Both the position numbers and the translations under genes were made by a program. A stretch of DNA of 64,000 nt from JAFNAG01 sp041501225 (GTDB lineage: Bacteria; Acidobacteriota; UBA6911), in the NCBI GenBank assembly GCA_041501225.1, contig JBGQNR010000006.1, positions 11,971 through 75,970 on the forward strand, written 5' to 3'. Every line of letters begins with the position of its first letter. Positions within the stretch are counted from its first letter, which is position 1. Below are positions 1 to 11,647 of the stretch, in pieces. Under the pieces are notes generated by a model. The model searched no databases. It was given only the letters and a program-made list of their open reading frames with translations, and had not been told where the DNA came from.

Positions 1-581
1 GTGCGATCCTCATCGTACAGACCGTCACCGTCGTTGTCCTCCATGCGATAGGGTTCGCGCGGGTTGTTCGCGGTGTTTGGAAATGACGCATATGAGTCGT
101 TTGCATCCACGTTGAGACCGGGCAGGATGTAGAACGTGCGCGTGTTGAGGAGATCGTAGACATATGGGTCGTAATCATAACGAGTCAGCAGATACCAGGC
201 GGTATACAACGCGCAGGTAATGCCGTTGATTTCGTTGCCGTGAATGGCACCATCGACCCACATGGCGGTCTTTTCTTCGGCCTTGCCGGTGAATTTCGCG
301 GTAATCGTCAGCAGGTATTGGGTTCTCCCCATTCGGCTCTTGCCTATGCTGCTGATGTCCGCCAGCTGAGGATATTGCTTGGCCAAATCCTGCATGATCT
401 TTGTCCACTCGGCATAGGAGTAGTAACGCTTCCAGCTGATGGGAAAATCAAGCTCCCCATGATAGCCGCCCGGACTGACCTGCAGTTTTTTCTGCGCGAG
501 TGCGGGATTGAACCCGAAGATGGTGACCAGGGCAACCACGAGGAGCGCAGGAATGGATAAGAAGTATTTTTTCGTACGCAT
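1..581 (-). CDS. M14 zinc carboxypeptidase, partial (C-terminus beyond window edge)
   Basis: Only the first 193 codons lie in the window. The ATG at 581 follows an AGGGGG stretch and opens a Sec signal peptide (MRTKKYFLSIPALLVV, cleavage near ALAQ). The mature part starts with the YHGELDFPISWKRY-type prodomain seen in large bacterial M14 proteins. It then carries the zinc motif HxxE as IHGNE at about residue 108, and a DNDGDG acidic stretch near the cut. The third zinc ligand and catalytic glutamate would lie outside the window. It starts 15 bp after the stop of another M14 gene on the same strand, so the two are tandem paralogues that are probably co-transcribed. It is presumably a periplasmic or secreted exopeptidase. 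Confidence 0.88.
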   Translation of the reverse strand, partial: MRTKKYFLSIPALLVVALVTIFGFNPALAQKKLQVSPGGYHGELDFPISWKRYYSYAEWTKIMQDLAKQYPQLADISSIGKSRMGRTQYLLTITAKFTGKAEEKTAMWVDGAIHGNEINGITCALYTAWYLLTRYDYDPYVYDLLNTRTFYILPGLNVDANDSYASFPNTANNPREPYRMEDNDGDGLYDEDR

Positions 582-596
582 GATGGGCCCCCTGTC

Positions 597-2744
597 CTAT
601 TTGAATGAAAGTTCTTTGATCTTGGTCCCGCCCTTCTCTGAGGTCAGAACAATCTTGAGCGGCGTGTCGCCTTCGACGGCGACGAGCCAGGTGATCTCTC
701 GTGAGTTGCCGGTGCCTCGCACCTGCTGGTCCGAAACCGCCCCCCCTCTGCCTCCTCTGCCCTGAGGGGGTGCCCCCGGCGCGCCGGCTCCGCCGCCTCG
801 GCCGCCGCGCCCAGCCGGCGCTTCCGCAGCCGCTGCGGGAGCGGCGACGGCAGGAATCCTCATGGTTCCATCGAGTACGCCGATCCTGGTCCACACGGTC
901 CCTTCCAGAAAGCGAACTTTTGCCGGGTCACCGATCAGCCAGATTGCATCTTCGCGATTGCCGCGCAGCTGGGCTCCCCGGGCAATTTGAGTCGCAAGCT
1001 CTCCAGAGTTTTTCACGCTCGCGGTTACCTGAACGACCTGATACTTGCCCACAGATTTTCCCTTCTTGACGGTGAAGGTGTCTCCTTGCTGTTCCACCTT
1101 CGCGTCGGTCGCATTATCCGTGGTGTACAACACCGTTGCCTTGGCGTCGCTGATTTCGAGGCGCGGCATGAGCTTCGCCTGGTAGAGTGCGAACTGATAG
1201 TGCGTCTCGCAAACACCTGCAAGAGAAGGGCCGGGAATCGCATTTTCAGGGCTGTACTTCGCAACCCAACCGCCGATCTCTCCCTGACCCGATCCGGGAT
1301 GATTGAATGGCTTCCAGGCTAGAAACGCCTTTCCGCCCAGCGACGTCTCCTGATATTTAATGTAGGTGCTCTCCCAGAGCCCGCGGTCATTCTCACCGGA
1401 ATAGCCGGGGAGCCCCTTGGTATCCTTTCGCCAGTTCCAGAGCTCGGGACTTACGGCGTAGGCGCCGAATTGGCCATAAGCCCAATCGATGAAGAGCCCA
1501 TAGCCGGTGGGTGTTCTCTGATCTTCATTATAAAGATGGCGCCAGCCCAGCGGTCCGCGCGCAGGCCGCTCGGTAGATGCCGGCCGCGCTCCGCCGCGGC
1601 CCTGGCCTGCAGGAGCGCCCGCATTGGATCTGGTGTCTTCGGTTTTCCAGGCTTCAGGAATCTCTTCGCCGATCAACTCGAGATATTTCTTGCCCAGAAT
1701 CCTGTCAAATACACCCAGGTCCTTCGCATCGATGCGGCTGTCCGGCCAGCGAGCAAACGGACGATTCGTGTAACCGCCGGAGGTATGGAACGATTGCACC
1801 ATCAGAATGTTTGTGTGATTAGTGAAGAACTCGAGCAGCGCGTGAGCCTCGGGAGAGGAGGATGGGTAATAACCGCTGCCACCCTGAAAGCCATCCTCCT
1901 TCCACCAGCCTTCGGGGAAGTTGGAGTTGATGTCGATGCTGCCTGAAGGCAGTGCGCTCTCGGCCCGCTGCCCTTCCATTGGCTGTCCCTGTCCTTCCCA
2001 AACCACGGAATACCGGTCTTTGGATGTGCTCTCTCCCGGAACGAACGGGATCATCACCCGGGGATCCGCTTCGTACATCACGTACCGGCCCCTGGGATCC
2101 TTGTAGCGGAATTGCGTGATGATCCCGTCCCCGTTCACGTCCCTGGGGACAGCGCTCTGGCCTCCAGCACCTTCGTCCGGGGCCGGTGAGTTCTGGAGTT
2201 GCGGAATGCCGGCTTCCACACTGTTGAATACGCCGTCAGGATTGACCACGGGGCAGACATAGAATGTATTTTCATCGACAAGATTGGTGATCTCAGGATT
2301 CGAGCCATAGCCCGAAACAAGGTTGTCGATCGTATACAGACAGACTTCGGTGCCCGTGAATTCGTTCCCATGCATGCCGCCGTCGATCCAGATTGCGGGT
2401 TTCCCCTGATACGGCTTCATCGGAATCACGTTCTGGGTGTTGGGCTCGTTGCGCTCGTTGCGCAACTTCACCTGCTTGTCAATGGTGGTCCCGTTCTTCA
2501 TGTTGGAGACGACAAGAACATAAATGGGACGATCCTTATTGCTCTTCCCGATTTCGATCAACTCTGTGATGTTGGCGTGGGAAGCGGCAACTCTTTTGAG
2601 ATAGTCGACCGATCCTGTGTAGCCGTGATAATCGTTGAACGAAATTGGAACCAGCTGCGCGGGTAATGCAGGCAGCGCCACGATCAAAAGACTGGTTCCC
2701 AGGATGAGTCCAATTCGGCCCCACTTGCCCGGTATTGTGGTCAT
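597..2744 (-). CDS. Secreted M14 family zinc carboxypeptidase with Gly/Arg-rich inserts
   Basis: This predicted 715-residue metallocarboxypeptidase should act in the periplasm or outside the cell. The open frame extends 29 codons upstream, but the ATG at 2744 sits 9 nt after GGAGG and begins a signal peptide ending near ALPAQ. The zinc site is visible as MHGNE (H125, E128) with the later His in QSFHTSGG (about H320). SIDINSNFPEGW fits the substrate-binding region. Two low-complexity inserts rich in Gly, Arg and Ala (AGQGRGGARP near residue 385 and GRGGRGGGAGAPG near 640) interrupt or follow the catalytic domain. The C-terminal 200 residues look like a beta-rich accessory region. It is the upstream member of an M14 tandem pair. 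Confidence 0.9.
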   Translation of the reverse strand: MTTIPGKWGRIGLILGTSLLIVALPALPAQLVPISFNDYHGYTGSVDYLKRVAASHANITELIEIGKSNKDRPIYVLVVSNMKNGTTIDKQVKLRNERNEPNTQNVIPMKPYQGKPAIWIDGGMHGNEFTGTEVCLYTIDNLVSGYGSNPEITNLVDENTFYVCPVVNPDGVFNSVEAGIPQLQNSPAPDEGAGGQSAVPRDVNGDGIITQFRYKDPRGRYVMYEADPRVMIPFVPGESTSKDRYSVVWEGQGQPMEGQRAESALPSGSIDINSNFPEGWWKEDGFQGGSGYYPSSSPEAHALLEFFTNHTNILMVQSFHTSGGYTNRPFARWPDSRIDAKDLGVFDRILGKKYLELIGEEIPEAWKTEDTRSNAGAPAGQGRGGARPASTERPARGPLGWRHLYNEDQRTPTGYGLFIDWAYGQFGAYAVSPELWNWRKDTKGLPGYSGENDRGLWESTYIKYQETSLGGKAFLAWKPFNHPGSGQGEIGGWVAKYSPENAIPGPSLAGVCETHYQFALYQAKLMPRLEISDAKATVLYTTDNATDAKVEQQGDTFTVKKGKSVGKYQVVQVTASVKNSGELATQIARGAQLRGNREDAIWLIGDPAKVRFLEGTVWTRIGVLDGTMRIPAVAAPAAAAEAPAGRGGRGGGAGAPGAPPQGRGGRGGAVSDQQVRGTGNSREITWLVAVEGDTPLKIVLTSEKGGTKIKELSFK

Positions 2745-3055
2745 GGATCTGTTCCTCCCAGGGAGTGAGAATGAAATACTCGTTATGGCTTGGAAAATCG
2801 ACTGGCGCGTGCGAGGAGAGCAGGGAACCACTTGCTCAGGAACCTCCCGGCATCCAGGCTCGCAGGCCTGGTTCCTCTCACGTCTGCCATAATCTCTTCG
2901 CCCGCGCTAGTGTGCGGCATGCGGGCCCTGAATCTCCAGAAAATTCTGCGCTTCCGGCCTCAATCCAAGCGAAAGGGTGGCGGACCCTCGCTTTTCCGGA
3001 TATGATGCCGGCTGGTGTAGGGCCGCTTCCTTGGATAGAAGCGAAAGGAGAAGCC
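2745..3055. promoter_or_regulatory. Divergent intergenic region between M14 operon and DUF1080 gene
   Basis: These 311 bp separate two divergent genes and must hold both promoters. No convincing -35/-10 pair stands out. A short hairpin-forming stretch lies at about 2828-2878, with arms AGGAACC and GGTTCCT around CCAGGC/GCCTGG. A long frame crosses the region, but it has no signal peptide until the ATG at 3056, so I treat the region as non-coding. Confidence 0.45.
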
Positions 3056-3883
3056 ATGAGCAGGACATGGTCGACGGTTGCGATTTGCGGGTGGATTGGC
3101 ATCACGATGATGAGTGTTACAGGGATGATGGCTCAGAATCCGCAGAAAAAGGAGCTGGTCCAGTATGTCGAAACCGACACCGGCCGGTGGATGGTGCACG
3201 ACGAAGATCGGCCCGCACCGCCGGTGATTACGCCGGGAATCTGCGGCTCCCAGGCGGCGCCGGTAAAGGCCCCCTCCGATGCGATCGTGCTCTTCGATGG
3301 CACGGACGTGGCGAACTGGGTAAACACCAAGGGCGAACCGACGAAATGGATCATTCGTGATGGTTATATGGAATCGGTCAAGGGCGCCGGCGATGTCAAG
3401 ACCAGGCAGCAATTCGGTTCGTGCCAGCTTCACGTGGAGTTTGCCACGCCTTCGGCGGTTTCGGGAAGCGGCCAGGGCCGCGGAAACAGCGGCGTCTTTC
3501 TCCAGGGGATTTATGAGATCCAGGTTCTTGATTCCTACGAGAACAAAACCTACCCGGACGGGCAGTGCGGGGCGCTGTACGGGCGGGCGGTCCCGCTGGT
3601 CAACGCCTGCTGCAAGCCTGGGCAGTGGCAAATGTATGATGTCATTTATCGGCGGCCGCTGTTCGATCAGGCCGGCAAGGTGATCAGGAAGGCGATGTTC
3701 ACGGTCTTCCACAACGGCGTCCTGATCCATGACCATGTAGAACTTACCGGCGGCACCGTGTGGATCAGCGCTCACGCCGTCACCGAGTATGCGCCCCACG
3801 CAGACAAAAGTCCCATCATGCTGCAGGACCACAGCAATCCAGTCCGATATCGAAATATCTGGATTCGCGAGTTCAGGGACTAA
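3056..3883 (+). CDS. Secreted DUF1080 (3-keto-disaccharide hydrolase fold) protein
   Basis: This 275-residue exported protein is of the DUF1080/PF06439 type, a concanavalin-like jelly roll common in Acidobacteriota, Planctomycetes and Bacteroidetes; some members hydrolyse 3-keto-glycosides. The ATG at 3056 is preceded by GAAAGGAG, and the signal peptide ends near GMMAQN. Family hallmarks are visible: IVLFDGTDVANWVN, then WIIRDGYMESVKGAGDVKT, then SGVFLQGIYEIQVLDS, QCGALYG and, near the end, PVRYRNIWIREF. The Cys pair NACCKPGQW is also typical. The substrate cannot be told from sequence. A large palindrome lies just after its stop. Confidence 0.88.
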   Translation: MSRTWSTVAICGWIGITMMSVTGMMAQNPQKKELVQYVETDTGRWMVHDEDRPAPPVITPGICGSQAAPVKAPSDAIVLFDGTDVANWVNTKGEPTKWIIRDGYMESVKGAGDVKTRQQFGSCQLHVEFATPSAVSGSGQGRGNSGVFLQGIYEIQVLDSYENKTYPDGQCGALYGRAVPLVNACCKPGQWQMYDVIYRRPLFDQAGKVIRKAMFTVFHNGVLIHDHVELTGGTVWISAHAVTEYAPHADKSPIMLQDHSNPVRYRNIWIREFRD

Positions 3884-3934
3884 GGAGCCATACCGCCCGG
3901 ATTCAAAGGCTCCAAGACTCGTCCGACCCGAGTT

Positions 3935-4033
3935 AATTTCGGGGACAGGCTACTCAACTCCCGAACTCAAATCGCACCAGGGTATTGATTCGTGCGCCGG
4001 AGTTCGGGAGTTGAGTAGCCTGTCCCCGAAATT
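3935..4033. repeat. Perfect 34-bp inverted repeat (REP/MITE-like palindrome)
   Basis: The arms at 3935-3968 and 4000-4033 are exact reverse complements and flank a 31-nt loop. Each arm contains GGGGACAGGCTAC. It sits between the 3' ends of two convergent genes (3883 and 4046), so it could also serve as a bidirectional terminator. Its GGGGACAGGC core resembles the GGGGTCAGGC core of the palindrome at 36174-36264. That pattern fits mobile REP-type sequences moved by Y1/RAYT transposases, but no such gene is in the window. Confidence 0.85.
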
Positions 4034-4045
4034 TCGGCGGGACTT

Positions 4046-5362
4046 TCATTCCCGATTCCACTCGAGAATCGAAACCGGTTGAGGCTGCAGGGATGTGAGT
4101 GTCTCGCCATCGCCTTGCTCGACCCTTTGCACAAAGAGATGCAGAAGCTTTGACCGTGCCCACAGTTCGGTATCGTAACTCGGCTCCCATGAGCCGACCG
4201 AATCCATCGTCAGGTCGAGAAAACGCCAAGCTTGCTTCCTGAGGTCATCACAGACCGCGATGGACACGCGATCGCCGCGCTCGATATCGCGGAACACCAT
4301 GTATGCCTTATCCACCTTGCCGTCGGTTTCGGCCACGATTTGCGGTCTGGATATCGGTATCCTCTTGGTGCCTGCTCCGCTCAAGCTAAAAGGTGTTGTG
4401 CGCCGGGATACCTGCACGGTTTGCCAGCGTGCTCCGTCGTGATAGACAAGCATGTACTGCGGCACTTTTGTTTCTTGCGGGCGCCAATACGTAGCGATAT
4501 AGGGTCGTCCTTTGGAATCTGCGCACATGGAGGTCTGGTTGATCAGCTCGCTGCGCTGTGGAATCCGGGAGGCGTATTCCGCATTGCCGGCTGTAATGGG
4601 CAGTGGGTACCTCTCGCCAGTCGATTTCGACCAGGTCTTGCCCCCATCCGTTGACTTGGCGTAGCAAAGGTCGTGGTTGGTGGCAACATCTGCGCTCTCT
4701 CTCCAGACCCAGGAAAGGTGGATCGTGCCTCGGGTGTCAATTGCCATCTGCCAGTAGGCATTCCTCTGCCCCTCGCCGCTGATGAGCCCATCGTGAAGCT
4801 GGGACCACACCTTCCTTTGCGTGTCATAGAAGTTCAGCATCAGGTTTCCGCGGCCGGAGGCTCCGTCGCGGTAAAGAAACAACAAGTTGCCATCCGGCAG
4901 CCTGTAAAACTCGGGATAGGTGACCTCCTGCTCTTTCCTGCCGGTCATCGGCAGGCTTTCCGTCAGTTCGAGCGCCCCAGGTTTCAGACTTCGGCAATAA
5001 CGCAGCGAGTTCCCATGCTGATCCAAGGACATGTGAAGAAATCCCTCGCCGTCCACCATGATGCTGATCGTGTTATGAGCATCCTTGATGTTGCCTTGGT
5101 ATGGCGTTTTCTTGATTTCCCACTGTGTGTTTCCGAGTTTACGTTTGGCCAGCACGACATGGGCCTCTGCATCATAAAATGCGACGTATTGAATCCCGGC
5201 ATGAGTTACGACCGAGTTGTGACGGAAAATGACGGCATTAATCGAGTTTTCCGCCCAACCTTCTGCAATCTGCACCAGACGAACCTGCCGGTCAGCGCTG
5301 ATACTCAGCCATCCGGCCAATGCCGAAAACAGAATCGCCATGCCCCAAAATGGTTTTTTCAT
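4046..5362 (-). CDS. Secreted BNR_4 seven-bladed propeller protein, polysaccharide-lyase-like
   Basis: This 438-residue exported protein has a signal peptide (MKKPFWGMAILFSALAG). The segment AHNTISIMVDGEGFLHMSLD followed by QHGNSLRYCRS matches the conserved core of BNR_4 (PF15892) proteins. That group includes the PL24/PL25-type ulvan lyases, in which a histidine in this region is catalytic. Further propeller signatures are STDGGKTW and the late segment SISRPQIVAETDGKVDKAYMVF (split here by family comparison). A role in cutting rhamnose-containing uronic polysaccharide would suit the rhamnose genes 6 kb away, but that link is inference. The start at 5362 has only a weak ribosome binding site. 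Confidence 0.75.
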   Translation of the reverse strand: MKKPFWGMAILFSALAGWLSISADRQVRLVQIAEGWAENSINAVIFRHNSVVTHAGIQYVAFYDAEAHVVLAKRKLGNTQWEIKKTPYQGNIKDAHNTISIMVDGEGFLHMSLDQHGNSLRYCRSLKPGALELTESLPMTGRKEQEVTYPEFYRLPDGNLLFLYRDGASGRGNLMLNFYDTQRKVWSQLHDGLISGEGQRNAYWQMAIDTRGTIHLSWVWRESADVATNHDLCYAKSTDGGKTWSKSTGERYPLPITAGNAEYASRIPQRSELINQTSMCADSKGRPYIATYWRPQETKVPQYMLVYHDGARWQTVQVSRRTTPFSLSGAGTKRIPISRPQIVAETDGKVDKAYMVFRDIERGDRVSIAVCDDLRKQAWRFLDLTMDSVGSWEPSYDTELWARSKLLHLFVQRVEQGDGETLTSLQPQPVSILEWNRE

Positions 5363-5424
5363 TTCATTTTCTCGCGCACTCTCATGGACAGGAATTCGAT
5401 TTATTCGGCAAAAAGGGAAATCTG

Positions 5425-5520
5425 CCAGTAGGCCCCCGCCGCCGGCCGGGGCCTGGGATCGAAGGACTCAGCAGTCTGAGCACAGGACGCCGCACGGCGC
5501 CCACTGGGCTGGTTTCAGCC
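5425..5520 (-). repeat. Dispersed GC-rich repeat, family F, copy 1 (reverse)
   Basis: Read on the minus strand, this stretch contains CAGTGGGCGCCGTGCGGCG, then CTCAGA, then GATCCCAGGCCCCGGCCGG and GGGGCCTACT. The same order of blocks recurs on the plus strand at 7946-8030, and in weaker form at 41303-41375 and 46655-46698. It lies in the 297-bp gap upstream of the BNR_4 gene. Confidence 0.6.
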
Positions 5521-5659
5521 TGTGCACTTCGATCCCTATCCATGCTTCACGTCGATCCATAGGCTCCAACACTTTACTAGAGGCAGATAATCTACCCCAA
5601 AGGCTGTATTCGTGTCATTTGTGGCTGCTCTTGAGAGCCCGGATAATTTCCCGCTCGCC

Positions 5660-7627
5660 TCAGGGCACGGGCTGACGTTTGACGACCGTGATCGTGACCT
5701 GGGATGGGTACTGCTTCGAATGGTGCACCTCATTGTGCGCCACGACGCCCCGCACCTCGTCGTAGTTATTGCCGCCGGTGTTCATATTCCGGTCGAAGCG
5801 CGGGAAGTTGCTGCTCGACACCTCGATGCGGATTCTGTGGCCGGCTTCGAAGTAGTTGCTTGTCGTCATGGGCTGCAGCGTCACCTTAACCACCTTTCGC
5901 GGTTCCAGCCACGCGAGCGGTTTGTCGTATCCGTCGCGATAGCGGAGCCGCTGAATCGTCTCGTCGAGGTTGTAGGCAGGCCCATCGGGAAGCACGTCGA
6001 TCAGCTTGACCGCGAAATCCGTATCCTTCGCGTCGGATGAGACGTAAAGCGTGACGTCGATCGGGCCGCTTAGTTCGATTCCCTCCTTGAGGGGCTCAGT
6101 GGTGTATACGAGGATGTCGGGACGCGCTTCCATCTTGCGCTGGTCAAAAGCGCCGCCGGCCACCGCATTGCCCGTGCAGCAGACGTTGCCGCCGTAGGAC
6201 GGAACCGGATTCATCGGATCGTAGGTAAAGCGATCCGGGATGTCCGAGGCCGGCGGGGCGGCGGTCAGCGTGCCGTCGCCGTCAAGCGTGTTCGCCTTGC
6301 CGCCGCTTGCCAGGAAGAAGGTCATTGCCTGCGCGCCTTTGGGCGGCCAGGTGTCCGAGGTCTGCCACTTGTTGATTCCCATGGTGAAGTAGCGGACTTT
6401 GGGAAGAGTCTCGAGGATGTGATTATTCTCTCCCTTCAGGACGTAATCGAACCAGCCGTAAGTCATGGCGTCGTAGTCGAGCCGCGCGTCGCCCATGCTG
6501 CGCTCGCCGACCACGGTGTTCTCCGTGGCGCGCTTGTAGCTGCAGTGGAGCGTGGGTGCGATCACCGCGTATTGCTGGTTGGCAATCTCCGGTTTGGCTG
6601 TCTTGCGCACCTGGTTATACGCGGCCAGGTTTGGGCCCACCGAGACGTCGTACCATGACATAAACCAGAATCCCGGCACGTTAATCGTCATGTTGTCGTG
6701 CCAGAGGCCGCCGCGATACCACGCCGGATCGTTCGGCGCCCGCCGGATCATCGCGCCGCTGGTGTCGACGGGCATCGGGTCGGCAAAGATGCCGCGCGGC
6801 CCGTCCACGGCCTTCATGATGTCCATCACAGGAAGGTGCTTTAGCGCCTGCGACCAGTCGACGGGCGGCACCTGCTGCGCGAGGTCGAAGGACTTCGAAA
6901 CGCGGATCAGATCTTCCTGCGAGGTGTTAGCTGGGAACATTGGCCGCACCTGGTTCTGCTCCCCATACAGCCAGGTGATGAACAGCATCTGGACGGCGCC
7001 GCCGCGGTACCAGTTCCCCTGCTCGTAGTAAGGGCCCACGCGTCCGACGCCGGCGCCGAAACCCTGCGGGATCATTGCCGCGTAGGCCGGGTTGCCTTGC
7101 GCCGCCACTCCCAGCTGCCATTCGGCGGTCGAGGAGCAGCCGATCGTGCCGACCTTGCCGTTGGACCAGGGCTGCTTGGCAATCCAGGAAATGGCATCGG
7201 ATCCGTCGGTGAGGGGCGGGCCGAGGATGTCATAGTTGCCCTCGGAGAAGAAGTGACCTCGCTCGTTCATCAGGACGTAAGCATACCCGCGCTTGACGGC
7301 ATCCAGTTGCGTGGTCATGTCGCTCGGCGCCCCGTTACGCACATCCCAGTAATTAAAGTTGTAAGGCGTACGGACAAAGATCGTGGGGTATTTCTTGGAC
7401 ACGTCCTTCGGGCGGTAGACATCGGTTGCCATGCGCTTGCCGTCGCGCATCGGCACCAGGAGCTTGCGCTCGATGATAGCGACCGCTTCCAGTGCCTTCT
7501 CGGACTCGTTGCGCTGTGCGATGAGCTGTGGATTGGCGCCGCCGCGCCCCTGCCCGGGAGCGCGCATGCTGGCTGCTGCTATGAACGTTACCACAAGAAT
7601 CAAGATGTGGATGAGAGGCTTGCGCAT
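5660..7627 (-). CDS. Secreted CocE/NonD family serine hydrolase (X-Pro dipeptidyl-peptidase S15-like)
   Basis: This 655-residue exported alpha/beta hydrolase starts at 7627, 6 nt after GGAGG. The signal peptide is followed immediately by GQGRGG, a Gly/Arg linker also seen in neighbouring exported proteins. The N-terminal hydrolase domain shows VPMRDGKRMATDVYRP and the nucleophile elbow TIGCSSTAEW (Ser165). A cap region follows, then the C-terminal jelly-roll domain (SGPIDVTLYVSSDAKDTDF and HRIRIEVSSSNFPRFDRN). These are hallmarks of cocaine esterase, glutaryl-7-ACA acylase and alpha-amino-acid ester hydrolase relatives. Whether the substrate is an ester or an acyl amide cannot be decided from sequence. 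Confidence 0.9.
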   Translation of the reverse strand: MRKPLIHILILVVTFIAAASMRAPGQGRGGANPQLIAQRNESEKALEAVAIIERKLLVPMRDGKRMATDVYRPKDVSKKYPTIFVRTPYNFNYWDVRNGAPSDMTTQLDAVKRGYAYVLMNERGHFFSEGNYDILGPPLTDGSDAISWIAKQPWSNGKVGTIGCSSTAEWQLGVAAQGNPAYAAMIPQGFGAGVGRVGPYYEQGNWYRGGAVQMLFITWLYGEQNQVRPMFPANTSQEDLIRVSKSFDLAQQVPPVDWSQALKHLPVMDIMKAVDGPRGIFADPMPVDTSGAMIRRAPNDPAWYRGGLWHDNMTINVPGFWFMSWYDVSVGPNLAAYNQVRKTAKPEIANQQYAVIAPTLHCSYKRATENTVVGERSMGDARLDYDAMTYGWFDYVLKGENNHILETLPKVRYFTMGINKWQTSDTWPPKGAQAMTFFLASGGKANTLDGDGTLTAAPPASDIPDRFTYDPMNPVPSYGGNVCCTGNAVAGGAFDQRKMEARPDILVYTTEPLKEGIELSGPIDVTLYVSSDAKDTDFAVKLIDVLPDGPAYNLDETIQRLRYRDGYDKPLAWLEPRKVVKVTLQPMTTSNYFEAGHRIRIEVSSSNFPRFDRNMNTGGNNYDEVRGVVAHNEVHHSKQYPSQVTITVVKRQPVP

Positions 7628-7715
7628 GGGTTTCCTCCGTGATCAGAGATTCCGAATAGACTCAAATATAGGCCGACAACCCGCCGCTGTCTATGCGATC
7701 TCCAATTCAATTATC

Positions 7716-7838
7716 AAAAAGCAGCCACAAAGAACACGAAGCGGCATATCCGCATCCTAAAAACCTCAACGCAGAGGTCGCAGGGGCCGCAGAGGAATTT
7801 ATGCATTTGAATGGCTTTTCTCTGCGACCTCTGCGTTG
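7716..7838. repeat. Inverted-repeat element with AAAGCAGCCAC leader
   Basis: Lying in the 406-bp gap between the propeller gene and the CocE gene, this element begins with AAAAAGCAGCCACAAAGAAC. It contains a perfect 17-bp inverted repeat: CAACGCAGAGGTCGCAG at 7767-7783 and its complement at 7822-7838. The leader recurs at 15798-15827 and at both outer ends of the palindrome at 17728-18185, so this is a dispersed family. No gene is visible in the gap. Confidence 0.7.
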
Positions 7839-7945
7839 ATCTCTTGCTTTTCTTTGCTTTACGGCAAAAATTTGTACATAAGTAGTACGAAGCTGGATAG
7901 CCCAAAAAATCTTCACCACGGTCCTGATGCGCCAGAGGATGGGAT

Positions 7946-8030
7946 GGCACAGTGGGCGCCGGGCGCCGCACGGCGCTCAGAGGCTATGAATTATCAGATC
8001 CCTGGCCCTGTCCGGCGGCCGGGGCCTACT
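7946..8030 (+). repeat. Dispersed GC-rich repeat, family F, copy 2
   Basis: This contains CAGTGGGCGCCG, GGCGCTCAGA, TATGAATTATCAG, GATCCCTGGCC and CCGGGGCCTACT in that order. It matches copy 1 at 5425-5520 in inverted orientation, and parts of the copies at 41303-41375 and 46655-46698. It ends next to the stop codon of the propeller gene. Confidence 0.6.
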
Positions 8031-8033
8031 CTG

Positions 8034-10877
<2,844 letters not shown>

Positions 10878-10930
10878 GTCCGCCCTCCGATGGAGTGGAT
10901 CGTGATGTGCCAAAACTCTTTCTGCAGATT

Positions 10931-11326
10931 TTACACAAGCTCAAACAAGTCGCAACCCGATGCTCGCCGGTCGAAAGTGCAGGTAACCTGGGCGCCCTGA
11001 TCCCGATGGCTCAAGCCGATCACATAGTCGGCATAGTCGGCCTTTCCCGTTTCATAGATATTAAGAGCCTGCCAGGCCAGTTCCGACCGTTCTATGCGCA
11101 AGTCCTCCACGGAGAGGAGTTGGCGCAAAACGCCGGCAATGGCAGTCCGTTCGTAGTTGTACCCGCGATCAAGCACCCATACCAACTCGCAGATCACCAG
11201 CAGGCTCACAATCCCGGGATCATCGGCTGTGCATCGGGATTCAATCAGGCGGGAAGCCGCGCGCGCTTCTTCCTTGCTGTCCTGAACGATGTGGCGCACC
11301 AGCACATTGGTGTCGAGCCCGATCAT
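10931..11326 (-). CDS. VapC-like PIN-domain toxin
   Basis: This 131-residue PIN-domain protein is probably a ribonuclease toxin. Conserved acidic positions are in place: D5 in GLDTNVLV, Glu in VICELVWVL, Asp in KADYADYVI and Asp in TCTFDRRA. Its start overlaps the stop of the AbrB-type gene by 4 bp (11323-11326), the usual antitoxin-toxin order with translational coupling. The RNA target cannot be inferred. Confidence 0.9.
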   Translation of the reverse strand: MIGLDTNVLVRHIVQDSKEEARAASRLIESRCTADDPGIVSLLVICELVWVLDRGYNYERTAIAGVLRQLLSVEDLRIERSELAWQALNIYETGKADYADYVIGLSHRDQGAQVTCTFDRRASGCDLFELV

Positions 11327-11556
11327 CGGCGCGCCCCCTTGGCAACGGCCGCATCCATTTCTGCCAGCGTGAGGGTTCTCTTTGGCTTGGGGAGGGCACC
11401 CTTGAGGTCCTTGATCGAACCGGACAACGGGATCACCTCGAGTCTGCCATCATTATGAACAATAAATTCGAGCTTTGTGCCCGGCAGAATGCGAAGGCGC
11501 CGGCGGGCTTCCACAGGAATCGTAACTTGGCCCTTGGAGGTCACGGTCGAAGTCAT
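11323..11556 (-). CDS. AbrB/SpoVT-type antitoxin
   Basis: This 77-residue protein has an N-terminal swapped-hairpin DNA-binding domain (TVTSKGQVTIPVEARRRLRI, then PGTKLEFIV). A basic, proline-rich tail should wrap and neutralise the PIN toxin encoded next. Upstream, GTAAGGA occurs twice in short succession (about 11572-11592), followed by the AT-rich GGATAATTTAT just before the ATG. That region could contain both the promoter and the autoregulatory operator, but this is inference from position. Confidence 0.9.
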   Translation of the reverse strand: MTSTVTSKGQVTIPVEARRRLRILPGTKLEFIVHNDGRLEVIPLSGSIKDLKGALPKPKRTLTLAEMDAAVAKGARR

Positions 11557-11647
11557 ATAAATTATCCAATTCCTTACTTTTACTCCTTACATTACTTCCG
11601 CCGGCATCATGTGTCAACTACCAATGCCATAAGTGACATGATGAGAT

